A DNA stretch of 64,000 nucleotides from Glutinoglossum americanum (taxonomy: Eukaryota; Ascomycota; Geoglossomycetes; Geoglossales; Geoglossaceae): positions 186,001 through 250,000 of the forward strand of contig JAGHQL010000006.1 of the NCBI GenBank assembly GCA_020080175.1, in the 5' to 3' direction. Of this stretch, positions 54,801 to 64,000 are shown piece by piece (positions within the stretch are counted from its first letter, which is position 1; each line of letters starts with the position of its first letter). The position numbers and the translations under genes are program-made. The notes beneath the pieces are model-generated. The model did not search any database and was not told the origin of the DNA. It saw nothing but the letters and a program-made list of their open reading frames with translations.

Positions 54801-57280
54801 TGCCGCTATTCGTAGCGGCGAAAAACGGTCACCTAGGAGTAGTGCGTCTGCTTGCTGAGGTAGGGGTCGACCTCGAACTGAAGGCTCCCAATGCACATAC
54901 TGCATTGCATGAAGCTGGAATAAACGGACATGTACAGGTAGTGCGTCTGCTTCTCAAAATGAGGGCCAAATTCGACTCGGAAGCACTGTACGAAACTGCG
55001 TCGATTGGGCGCCTTGATGTGGTGAGCCTACTTAGAGAGGCGGGAGCAGATATCGGCGTTGATGCGGCGGCTGTAATTGCTGAGTTGGATGAGCAAGGAG
55101 TGGTAGGCAGCCTGGCGACATCCCCCCCACCGCCCCCTTCCCAGGAACCCCATCTCCAATGTAAATACTGCGATTATATCCCAAAGCCTCACCCCGATTA
55201 CAACTACCGCGTATCTAATCTCCGCCTTCACGAGCGTACCTTACACCGCCAATCCTACGAGCAGACAATCCCTTCTAAAATCCTAGATTCGAACGAACAA
55301 TCTCGCCCTGAGACGACGACTATTGCTAAGGAGCTCACTTTCGCAGAGGTTTCGGTCCACAATAAGAGGGGCGATTTATATATTGTGATTCACGACCAGG
55401 TCTACGATGTCTCAAGTTTTGCGGATATCCACCCGTACGTTAAAATTTCCCTTCTATTCCGGTTGTGAGCGGAACTTTACCCCGTGTGGGCAGCTTCTAT
55501 TACGGCCGTACTGCCCGCCCCCGCTTATCGGTCTTTTACTCTCCCAGAAAAATAGAATTTAGAGGGCGTGCCTTTTCTTCCCTACCGCTTTTTCACAGAT
55601 TGGGTCATGTTCCGAGGCTCGGTATGCTGATTTCTAGGGATGTTTACGAATGCCCAGTGGCGGTGTTAATGCCCTCCTTGATATGGGCGGAAAGGACGCT
55701 ACCAAGGCTTTTGAGGGTGTCGGACATTCCCCTGAGGCACGAGAGATACTCGCGGGTCTATTCGTTGCAAAGTTGGAGCAAAAGGTGAGATATGGAAAAT
55801 AGTACTTCCTTACAGCAACTTATACACCCCCCAATCTAACCATCCTACACATTCCAAACTGCTAGCCCAAGCACCGCTAACCCTCCTCTCCCCCGCCATA
55901 GATTAGTGACTTAGCACCCATAGCTGCCACCCCGAGGAGTGAAGAGAATGACTGGGCAGATTGGACTACATCTTTCTATGATCACGTTCCGCGTCATTTG
56001 GTCCCGGATTTGGTGCTTACACTCCGACGCGATAGCCCTATTAATGCCATAAAGTTTAGTCCCAATGGCAAGCTCGTAGCTATTGGGTCCAGCGCCTCGG
56101 CTCAGATATTTGATGCCAAGACGGGTGAAGAAGTCATGCAAATGAGAGATGGCACTGACGGTGGAGTTCACAGAGAGGTTATCTTCGCAGTATGTTTTAG
56201 CCCTGATGGCGAGTACCTTGCGGCTGGCGGGCGAGATGGGACTACTAGAGTAAGTGATCTCAACATTGACGGCCTGTCAACGCTCTTCCCAACTATAGTG
56301 GCCTTCATCCATTCGCTGATATTTTTGTTTGCTACTCCCCATGTTGTAAACTCCAACTAATAGCTGGCCCAATGCAGGTATGGGATACCGAAACGGGGGC
56401 CCTCAAATACCAATTCCATCACCGCCAAGTAAGCGTACTGTGTCTGGACTACGCTAGCAATGGCCGTTATATTGCCTCAGGCTGTGCTACTAATGTAGTT
56501 CTAGTGTGGGACACTGAGACTGGGCTACTAGATAAAATTATGCCCGAACCTTCACCTGCGGGCAGTTACATACTAGCTGTCGCGATATCCCCAGATTGTG
56601 GTTACATCGCTGGAGGCTCGTTCAGTGGAGCCATTACCCTGTGGAAGAGAGCTACAGGCGACCGTTTTGCACGGGTTGAGGGCCATACTGGACCCGTTAG
56701 CTCAATCTCATTCCTACAGAAAGGCAGTTTACAGCTTATCAGCGGAGGCTGGGACGGCAAAATAAGAGCCTGGGAGCTAATTTCCCAAGGGGGTGAGCCC
56801 GATCAGCTGCCCTTACTTGGGGCGCCTCTTCGAACGTTCGAATGGTCAGTAATGGGCCAGCCATCCCGTGTGCGAGGCTTTGCTGTGGCCCCAGATGGTC
56901 GATGGGTATTCAATGGTTTGGACAACGGTTCGCTGCAATTCTGGGACTTCATAACCGCCGACACCCACGGGTTGTTCGTTCACAAGCACCCTGAGAGTAA
57001 AGCCCTCCGCTTTCGTTCGTAGTTCATGGCGCAAACCTATTTGATCAATATCGGCAGGCTGACCCTAGCTTCTGACCCCCTAGCCCCTGATACTCTCGCA
57101 ATTGCAGCTAGTCCGACTGGTCAACTTTTCGCTATAGCTTCCGGGCGTAAAGCGACAATCTTTAGGTCTGCGCTCCCCAAACCGCAACTCCAGTGTTACC
57201 CACCAGAGCTTCTGCTGACGCGTACTGTCCCAAAATCCAGCTACAGCTCCGAAGAGCCTCCAAAAGGCGAGCTACGATGA
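51873..57280 (+). CDS. Zinc finger-ankyrin-cytochrome b5-WD40 fusion protein
   Basis: Exons 51873-52152, 52209-52974, 53029-55434, 55658-55784, 55902-56249, 56378-56996 and 57069-57280 keep frame throughout (1585 residues). Residues 1-350 are a helical region common to fungal zinc-finger/ankyrin proteins. C2H2 fingers lie at about 361-480 (CTFKDC...HELQAH, CSICETRF...HMRQLH, CPFC...HVGRH). About 15 ankyrin repeats follow (520-1035; ALHEAAANGHHEVARLLIES). A CKYC...HERTLH segment is near 1060. Cytochrome b5 (1116-1193) has both heme ligands: IHPGG, restored by splicing, and VGHSPEAREIL. A Tup1-like seven-bladed WD40 closes the protein (VPDLVLTLRRDSPINAIKFS, SASAQIFDAKTGEEV, RTFEWSVMGQPSRV). The last intron (72 bp) removes a TAG at 57020 and completes blade 7 (SPTGQLFAIASGRKATIF); its branch site is weak, so an end at 57022 is possible. 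Function unknown; the architecture suggests a heme-sensing regulator. Confidence 0.82.
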
Positions 57281-58588
57281 CAGATCATCGAGCAGAGATC
57301 CCCAGCCACACACGCTAACTAGATACACATTTCTAGTTGGTTTAGTTGTATGAGATGGGTTCTAGTTGATCGGTGGAACTCATATTGCTACGGGCAGGAC
57401 GGAATAGCTTTTTAGACGGTCTTCCAGAAGTAAGTTTGGAATAGATGATTAGCCTTGCCAAACCGGGTAACAGCTCAACCGCCACTGAAGCTCTCAGCGT
57501 CAGCACTGGTCCCCACTCGTCATGCGCACTCACTCCAGGATGGTCTTCTACACAAGGACGAAACAGCCGCGCCGGCGGGCAAGTCAGGAGACACCTGACT
57601 AGCCGGACGATGTGGCCAATGGTCTAGCCCGTCTAGCCCAAAGATTCTAAGTTGGACTGGAGCCATGAAATGGAAGGTTTGACTAAACTGGACCCAATCT
57701 AGTCGCCTACCCTTCGATCTTTATTGGAAGTAATTGGAACGGTGGAGGCAATGTAGCATAGAATTTAACTAATTGACTTAATGGAATGCTCGATTGATAG
57801 CGAACAAAGTAGGATAACTAGCTAGCTATATAGACAAAGAGGAAACGGCCCCATGGTCCGGCCGCATGCCCGAAGTTCAAAACAGGAATAGAAGTTCTAT
57901 TCTAGCAGCTCGTTTCTATTGCTAATGGATACCAGGTGCTGTAGTGAAACGCACTGCAGGAACCCGCAACGGGGACTAAGGAGATTATCTAACAAAAACA
58001 CGTTTGCACGCAAATATCGCCTAAGGGAACGACAAGAAAACACCCACTACATAGGCTAACACTACTATAAGCAAGGCCAAGCGATGCTGTAGCAATTAAA
58101 TTCAGTCTATTCGTTAGTTCCATGCAAGCTACTCCTAACACAAATTGCCGTTCACGCAGAAGCTCCCACCTCACGCACTACGAGGACGGCTAGTCTACGC
58201 ATGGACTATCAGTTTCAGCCTCCATGTAGTCCAGAGCATTTGAATAATTTATGCTAACAGCTCAACATCGATACTATTAAAATGGCAGGGGTTGCGAGTG
58301 GGATAAGCGGGCCAAGCACGCGGCGAGGGCAAAGAGGCACCCTAACTCGACCAAGCTGGCGAGGCTGCCATGACCTGTATTGAGGATATGGCTGCAGAGA
58401 AGACAGCGAGTATAACGACTAAGATACCAGGCTGAGGGAGCGAGATCATTAATTAATGTTATCGCGCGGGCAGTATACCACCGAACCACGCCCAGACGAA
58501 CTTAAGAAGGTAGTATACCAGAGGGGGCGATAGCTGTTAGTAGTTAGGCTGATGCAGAGGCCAGGAAAGTAGTAGTGCATATATAGAA
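57281..58588. other. Gene-free flank of the MULE element
   Basis: No gene was recognised between the fusion gene and the transposon. The left target-site duplication of the MULE lies at 58580-58588. Confidence 0.45.
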
Positions 58589-58869
58589 GGGTTATTTACC
58601 GAAATACCCTCATTTTCAATTTTAATTACTCGGCTACCCCAAAAATTTAACAAATTACTGAAATACCCTATTGTAAGTCATGTGATGGCCACCAAAGCTC
58701 GCGTCCAGCTGCGCGTTTTCGCGGCCACAAGCTTTTGTGACCACAGCCTCTTACCCAGCTACTTAGCTACTTATATAGTTATAGTTACTTATATAACTGT
58801 CCACCTAGCTGCCTATGTAGCTGCCCACTTAACTGTCTGCACAACTGTCTACTTAGCTGCCTATATATA

Positions 58870-58920
58870 AGAACTCTCAATGTCAAGGCGACCCGAAGGC
58901 ATTTTGACATTAAGAGCTCT
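58870..58920 (+). repeat. Hairpin-forming inverted repeat
   Basis: AGAACTCTCAATGTCAA (58870-58886) pairs with TTGACATTAAGAGCTCT (58904-58920) at 15 of 17 positions around a 17-base loop, inside the left arm of the MULE. It may be a subterminal protein-binding site or a remnant of a tiny nested element. Confidence 0.6.
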
Positions 58921-59818
58921 AATGAAGTTTGGTAACAGTGTGACATTGCACCTTGCAGTGATAATGCTGGCTAGCCATCTGGTCTACGTGTAGATAAGAC
59001 TTAGGTATATAAAGACTAATAGATTGACTTAATGGTTCTAAAATAACTATACATTGGTCCGACTTAGAATATATGGCAGATGGGATAGACTCAATTTTAA
59101 TAAGCTGGAAATATAAAAGACTGATAGCTGACCTCCAAGCAGGAGGCCAGTGAATTATATATATATATATAATAGGGAATACAAACTTTCCATATTGATT
59201 TCGGAAAGTATACTTCTGGAATCCTTATCACTATGTAGATAAAATGTTGCGGACATTATGTGAGTTAGTTACCTGACCGCAGAGGCTCAATGGCCACTAC
59301 CAAGTAACTGACCACAGGTCATGATATTATACAACTGCTCATATAGTTGCTCACGTAACTACTTATTGAACTACTACTTAACTACTTATATAGCTACTTA
59401 TTTAACTGTTCTACTTAACTATCAATAGCATTTCGACAACTTCTGCAATTATGCCCTTGTATACCACAATAATTACAAACATTTCACTGTTTGTCTACCT
59501 TGTCCTTATACCTATACTGCTACTCTTTAGACTGTCTATGAAGCTTGGCTATAATCAAAGCCTTGATATTATTAAACTCTTCTACTAGATCTTCCTCCCG
59601 TATCAGATACATATGTAAAGTATATGTATTAGAATGATATTTTATAGAATATTATTCATGGATATAGTTATAGGGATCATAATTCCACCAGAGACAAACA
59701 GTTACAGCATGTTAGTATAATATAAGAAACTTTTGGAACTTGCTACAAGAACATTTTCTGTCAACTAAATTGACAATATGTGATGTACCATTTGATACAA
59801 ATACTTGTGCAAGACCAT

Positions 59819-60501
59819 TGTGATGGTTGCTTATATAAGCTAGGCTGTGAAGGTCGGGTGCTGCAGGCATTAAGACCGAGCTAGCCCTAAAGGGCTAGTT
59901 ATAACAGAGTAAGGGAGGCCAACTGTGTGGTATGACAGGAGGATAGGCCTAATGGTCCTTAATAGTCTATCTAACGTGATTATGGTATTAACCAATGAGG
60001 TTTCCTTCTAGACCCTCTTTAGCTTTTTATATATACTAATAGCCCTAAAGGGCCTACAGGTAGGGACCTGCCCGGTTCTCTTTATGGACACATATGGACC
60101 CCTTGCCTACGACTGTACTTCTATTGGGAAGTTCTTATGATACTTATGTAGTTTCTTATGATACTTATGTAGTTTTCTCATCACTGGCCATGCCTTTCGC
60201 TGCCGCCTATGCTCCTATATAGAGTTTCTATAATACCCGTATGGTTTCTTCACTAATAGCCATGTTCCTATGTGGAGTTCTTATAATGTTTGTGCAGTTT
60301 CTTCACCAGCCATGCTCCCATATAGAGTTCCTATAATGACGTCATTGGTGGGACCTTGTAGGCCCCCTTCGTGTATCACCGGCTTAATGTATTACATTTG
60401 GGGTAGTCCCCCCTATATTCCACCAGTCTTCCTTAAGACTAGCCCTCCTTCTTAGCCTGTTTAGTGGTCTACCGAGCCCTTACCTGGTGGCCACCATAAC
60501 A
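59819..60501 (+). mobile_element. Solo LTR of an LTR retrotransposon, copy 1
   Basis: Runs from TGTGATGG to CCATAACA (TG...CA ends), 683 bp. It matches the second copy at 61149-61810 in opposite orientation over its full length, at roughly 80% identity by eye. The flanking five bases are ACCAT and ATCAT, a near-perfect target duplication. There is no internal coding region. Superfamily is not determinable from an LTR alone. It is younger than the MULE it interrupts. Confidence 0.8.
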
Positions 60502-61148
60502 ATCATCTCTTGATAATTTGACATGGTAATAACATGCTTACTGATAGCTATTATCTAGTTTAGCTACAGCAAAGTCAGTAACTCTTAAGAACTGATGGTT
60601 TCTAAAATAGCATTGGTATATTATTAACATAATACTAGTTTAAATTGCAACTAGTAGTCCTATAATAGGAAGATTGCGATATTTGTTTCAGAATGAATTC
60701 AATGATTCAGCAATATTAGAGGTAATATGCCCAAAACACGATGCTGGAAATACACATTGTACTCAAGATTCCTTCAGAATAGTTACCAGATACTCATAAG
60801 CTTATGTATTAAAAGCTTTAAGTTTATTTATTGCTATACTAAAGTTATGCTTATTTGCTGCATATACAATCTTCCAAAATGCTGTTTGACATACCAAACT
60901 AAAATGCTTTTGAATATTGTCTCTGAGGTGTTGACAGCAGTGAGAATGATATGACTCAGGAAAGGTGTTGGTAACTGCAGCATGTAATTCATTATCTCGA
61001 TCACTGATAAAAACTATTTCTATTCAGTCTATACCTACAAAGTAATCTTTAATACTTTGTAAGAACTAGAGCTAATTATCACTATCTTCAATTGGAACAA
61101 TAGCCTAAACTAATGGAAAGATCTCATTGTTTCTATCAAGTATGCATG

Positions 61149-61810
61149 TGTTATGGTAGCTACTGGGTAAGGGCCCAGTGGGCCACCAAACAAGCTGAGA
61201 AGGAGAGCTAGCCCTGAGGAAGGCTGGCAGAGCATAGAGAAGACCACCCTATACATAATACACTAAGCCGGTGACATACGAGAGGGGCCTACAAGGCCCC
61301 ACCAATGATGTTATCATAGGAACTTCATATGGGAGTACAGCTGATGAAGGAACTGTACGAACATCATAGAAACTCTACATGAGAGCATGGCCGGTAACGA
61401 AGAAACTGCACCGGCATCATAGGAACTTTACATAGAAGTATGGGCAGCAGCGGAAGGCATGGCTGGTGGTGAGGGAACCACATGAGCATTATAAGGACTT
61501 CCCAATAGAAGTATGGCCAGAGGCAAGGGGTCTGTACGCGTCCATAGAGAGAACCAGGCAGGTTCCTACCTGTAGGCCTCTCAAGGTCATTAGTATATAT
61601 AGAAGGCTAAGGAGAGTCTAGAAGAGAACCTCATTGGTCAATACTATAATCACATTAGATAAACTATTAAAGACTATTAGGCTTACCCTCCTCTTGTGCC
61701 ACACAGCCGGCCTCCCTTGCTTCATCGTAACTAGCTTTTTAGAGCTAGCTCGGCTTCGATGCCTGTAGCACTCAACCTTTGCGATCCAGCTTATATAAGC
61801 AGCCGTCACA
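61149..61810 (-). mobile_element. Solo LTR of the same family, copy 2
   Basis: A 662-bp element with TGT...ACA ends, read on the minus strand from TGTGACGG to CCATAACA. It is flanked by a perfect 5-bp target-site duplication, GCATG, at 61144-61148 and 61811-61815. It interrupts the MULE transposase just before its first catalytic aspartate. No internal region remains, so it arose by LTR-LTR recombination. Confidence 0.88.
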
Positions 61811-62464
61811 GCATGCTGTAAAAAGTATCATTCGAAAGCAAGACTTTGTATAATATTCATTTAATGCAACAAATGGATAGTAGGATTTGAATGCAACTTA
61901 GGTTGCTGCAGGAATAATAAGACATCACTGAAAACACTCTCCATTTGTATTAATATAAACATAGTTGTACTTTTGATTTGTCGTAAGGAGATCGACTAGT
62001 CCTAGTAATTGTTTGAAGTATTTTACTTCATTGACTTTCAACTCTTATCTAATTGCCTCTTGAGTTTACCATGCCTGTTAATAGCTAACATGAGTATTTC
62101 TATAAAGAATCCATTTAGTACTCTATATCTGTTTTGGTAGTATCTCTCTATTGTCAACTACAGCTGTACAATGATGAGAAGCAAGAAAAGTAACAGAATG
62201 TGCTTGACTAAAATTCTGATACACGATTGGACTACAGAAATAAGGAACATAATATGTAATATAATAGATAAGACCTTTAAGTAAAGTAATATGAATACTA
62301 AAGTAACAGAACTCATTATGGCAAGTTAGAACATAACGCTTACAATTAGACTGATAGACACGATAGGATTCTTCTTAATTAATAATATAAGAGCGAATAG
62401 TATTACAAGTTATACCTAATAAGGAAAAGTTAGAAGTAAGAGGTGTTGGAATAGATTGTAAAGA

Positions 62465-62715
62465 TGTCATAATAGTAATAGTAATAAGAGTAGTAGCGAC
62501 AGCAGTGACAGTAGTAACAGTAGTAGTAATAGAGGTAGTAGTAACAGTAGCAATAGTAGTGACAGCAGTAGTGATGGAGGCAGCAGTGACAGTAGTAGTG
62601 ATAGAAGCAGCAGCAATAGCAGTAACAGCAGTGGCAGCAGTAGTAACAGAAGTAGTAACAACAGTGGCAACAGCAGCAACAGCAGCAGTGATGGAGGCAG
62701 TAGCATCAGCAGTAG
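62465..62715 (+). repeat. Imperfect trinucleotide array (GTA/CAG/GTG)
   Basis: About 250 bp of mixed GTA, ACA/GCA and GTG triplets directly inside the right terminal repeat of the MULE. On the minus strand it can be read as a Thr/Ala/Val/Ile run, but this is simple-repeat coding and not a gene. Confidence 0.85.
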
Positions 62716-62869
62716 TGATGGTGGCCGCGAAAACGCGTGGCTGGACGCGAGCTTTCGTGGCCATCACATGACTTACAATAGGGTATTTCAGTAATTTGTT
62801 AAATTTTTGGGGTAGCCGAGTAATTAAAATTGAAAATGAGGGTATTTCGGTAAATAACCCTATATAGAA

Positions 62870-63666
62870 TCGGGAACAATTGAATTTCAATTCAACCGCA
62901 ACTACTTTACCTAGTCACAATTTCTAAGCTTTTATTACGCCTATGGGTTCTCTGTGCGGACTCTCCATTCAGGGGTTCAAGGGCAGCCAGCTACCCCGAC
63001 CAACGCACTCTAGTTCAGAGGTGAGTGGCCATAATGCAGTAGCGTCTAGACACATCACAGCGGCGGTCCTGTGCCTGTTAAACCCAAGGCGAGCTCTAAG
63101 GCATCCCGAACCATCGGAATACGTTTTCCCGTAGGTTGCTAACAGAGCGCTGGGAATGCTAATTGCTTGAGACGAGCTATGGGAGCTGTGAGAGCCGTTA
63201 GTTGGAGCAGTTCACACGAAGAAGTACAAAAATGCCAGGAGAGAATGACAGCGGTGGGATCAGCCAATTCTAACGAGCTTCAGGCAGAAACTGGCATGCC
63301 CTGACTATACTCGAGGCGGCCCAACACCAAGGAATGCTCTCAGCCCTTTGTGGCGCATCCTCAGTGGCAATAACATACTATAACATATGAGGCGTTCTAA
63401 CAGGAGAAGCCCGAAAGGGATTGGTAGCTCGGCATACATTCAGATTTTCCACATGGTCTGATTTACGTAGATTATAAGGACATTCTCGAAGAGAGTGGAC
63501 GAAGTTTGAATTGGGTAGGCGGTACGAGAATTTACGTGCATAGCGCTAATATTATACCCGACGTCGAAGCGGCCTCCAGTAGACGTTGGAGGCGATCATA
63601 ACAAATTTATCTTACATTGCAGCTCCGTTGCTGCAACCACTCCCACTTTATCTAAACCTTATGCCA
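62870..63666. other. Gene-free stretch
   Basis: No gene was recognised between the MULE and the partial 2EXR-like gene at the window edge. Confidence 0.45.
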
Positions 63667-64000
63667 TTAGTTGGGGCTAGCAGCCAACTCTGACTCCAAG
63701 AGTTGGCTCTGCGAGCTGCCTGCCCCGAAAGATGCCAAGCCGTTAGCATTTAGCTCCCACCCAAACTCAGTCGCAATTCGATCGAAGACGGGCTTAAGCC
63801 CCTGGTAGCAGAGGCCTTGAAGGTCTAGAACCACTTTCACACCCGTCCCGCTGAATGCCTTCGCGATTTTCCTTAATACCTCGAGTTGAGCCTCGCTCGC
63901 TGATCCCGAGCCATCTTCTTCCTTAAGCATATAACACAATTGGACTGATGCCGTCAACTCAAATTTCCGGAGTCCTGGAGTGAGTTTGCTCAGTTGGAGC
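63667..64000 (-). CDS. 2EXR/F-box-like protein, C-terminal part (cut by window edge)
   Basis: The frame continues past the right edge: LSKLTPGLRKFELTASVQLC is read from the last bases of the window. The visible 110 residues match the C-terminus of the gene at 47242-48165: LTPGLRKFEL, then LEVLRKIAKAFSGTGVKVVL against FEALEKVAEAFRGTAVEVTF, then EFGWELN against KFGWKTI. The N-terminal LP.EVR..IY motif would lie beyond the window. This is the third 2EXR-like gene here. No break is visible in the part shown. Confidence 0.7.
   Translation of the reverse strand, partial: LQLSKLTPGLRKFELTASVQLCYMLKEEDGSGSASEAQLEVLRKIAKAFSGTGVKVVLDLQGLCYQGLKPVFDRIATEFGWELNANGLASFGAGSSQSQLLESELAASPN

Larger units (their letters stand above)
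59400..62370 (-). pseudogene. MULE transposase, decayed, split by two solo LTRs
   Basis: Reading the minus strand from about 62370 and skipping the LTRs, one recovers an N-terminal domain (NCKRYVLTCHNEFCYFSIHI, SVTFLASHHC), a linker (EVKYFKQLLGLVDLLTTNQK) and the MULE catalytic core. The DDE triad is visible: Asp at 61135-61137 (CILDRNNEIFPLV), Asp at 61000-61002 (FISDRDNEL) and Glu at 60706-60708 (SNIAESLNSF). Between them lies the HCCQHLRDNIQKHF helix. A C-terminal CCHC zinc knuckle (CNYCGIQGHNCRSC, 59436-59477) completes the family layout. At least ten in-frame stops interrupt the gene, many plausibly from CAA, CAG or CGA codons changed to stops, as expected from repeat-induced C-to-T mutation. 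It cannot make a working enzyme. The solo LTR at 61149-61810 lies just before the first catalytic Asp and the one at 59819-60501 lies between the Glu and the zinc knuckle. Confidence 0.85.
58589..62860. mobile_element. Mutator-like DNA transposon (MULE) with 140-bp terminal inverted repeats
   Basis: Terminal inverted repeats 58589-58728 and 62721-62860 begin GGGTTATTTACCGAAATACC and differ at only about three of 140 positions. The element is flanked by a perfect 9-bp target-site duplication, TATATAGAA, at 58580-58588 and 62861-62869, the signature size of the Mutator superfamily. It is 4,272 bp and carries a decayed MULE transposase on the minus strand, two nested solo LTRs in opposite orientation, and a triplet-repeat array next to its right end. 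The interior is AT-rich with many stop codons. Superfamily assignment is strong: ends, duplication and DDE transposase agree. Confidence 0.93.

Noticed and set aside
62375-62890. 171-codon Thr/Ala-rich minus-strand ORF
   Set aside because: It is the translation of a triplet-repeat array plus the MULE terminal repeat.
1-64000. CRISPR array or prokaryotic operon features
   Set aside because: No regularly spaced direct repeats with unique spacers, and spliced genes show this is fungal nuclear DNA.

Overview
The window reads as nuclear DNA of a filamentous ascomycete (Pezizomycotina). Introns are short (about 50-120 bp) with GT...CTNAC...AG signals. Several protein families seen here are common in these fungi: But2-type secreted proteins, DUF6601-like, DUF7580-like and 2EXR/F-box-like proteins, and TRANK1-like UvrD helicases. 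Gene density is low. About a dozen credible genes are separated by kilobases of decayed, repeat-rich DNA, so this looks like an accessory region of an expanded genome.

Layout. 1-5.3 kb: an intronless alpha-dioxygenase (fatty-acid heme oxygenase) and a broken TPR relic of an NLR-type gene, flanked by two diverged copies of one dispersed repeat. 6.0-6.9 kb: two small unknown ORFs on the minus strand. 7.7-11.5 kb: a complete seven-exon nitric oxide synthase (minus). 14.6-15.1 kb: a small cysteine-rich secreted protein. 16.2-16.8 kb: a small putative spliced gene. 17-19.3 kb: a minisatellite and a 440-bp MITE inserted in an older repeat. 19.9-20.9 kb: a DUF6601-like membrane protein with a frame problem near its N-terminus. 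21.3-22.8 kb: a two-unit 2EXR/F-box-like gene. 24.7-25.3 kb: a But2-type secreted protein. 26.9-28.0 kb: a HAL2/MET22-type bisphosphate nucleotidase. 28.8-29.2 kb: a second MITE. 29.9-37.9 kb: one very large spliced UvrD-like (TRANK1-like) helicase gene (minus). 40.2-41.8 kb: a decayed PHO84-like phosphate transporter. 43.7-44.7 kb: a four-exon Gly/Arg/Tyr/Pro-rich protein. 47.2-48.2 kb: another 2EXR-like gene. 49.6-57.3 kb: a divergent pair, DUF7580-like (minus) and a giant fusion (plus). 58.6-62.9 kb: a MULE DNA transposon with 140-bp terminal repeats and two nested solo LTRs. 63.7 kb to the edge: the C-terminus of a third 2EXR-like gene.

The most striking gene is the fusion at 51873-57280. 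Frame-consistent splicing joins an N-terminal helical region, C2H2 zinc fingers, about 15 ankyrin repeats, another zinc-finger-like segment, a complete cytochrome b5 heme domain with both axial histidines, and a Tup1-like seven-bladed WD40 domain. It starts 264 bp from the divergent DUF7580-like gene, a family often linked to fungal allorecognition and NLR biology. With the alpha-dioxygenase and NOS, the window holds three unrelated heme proteins that could act in oxidative or signalling chemistry; whether they are functionally linked is speculation.

Exon limits were read by eye from splice motifs and reading-frame continuity. Family calls come from motif recognition, not database searches.
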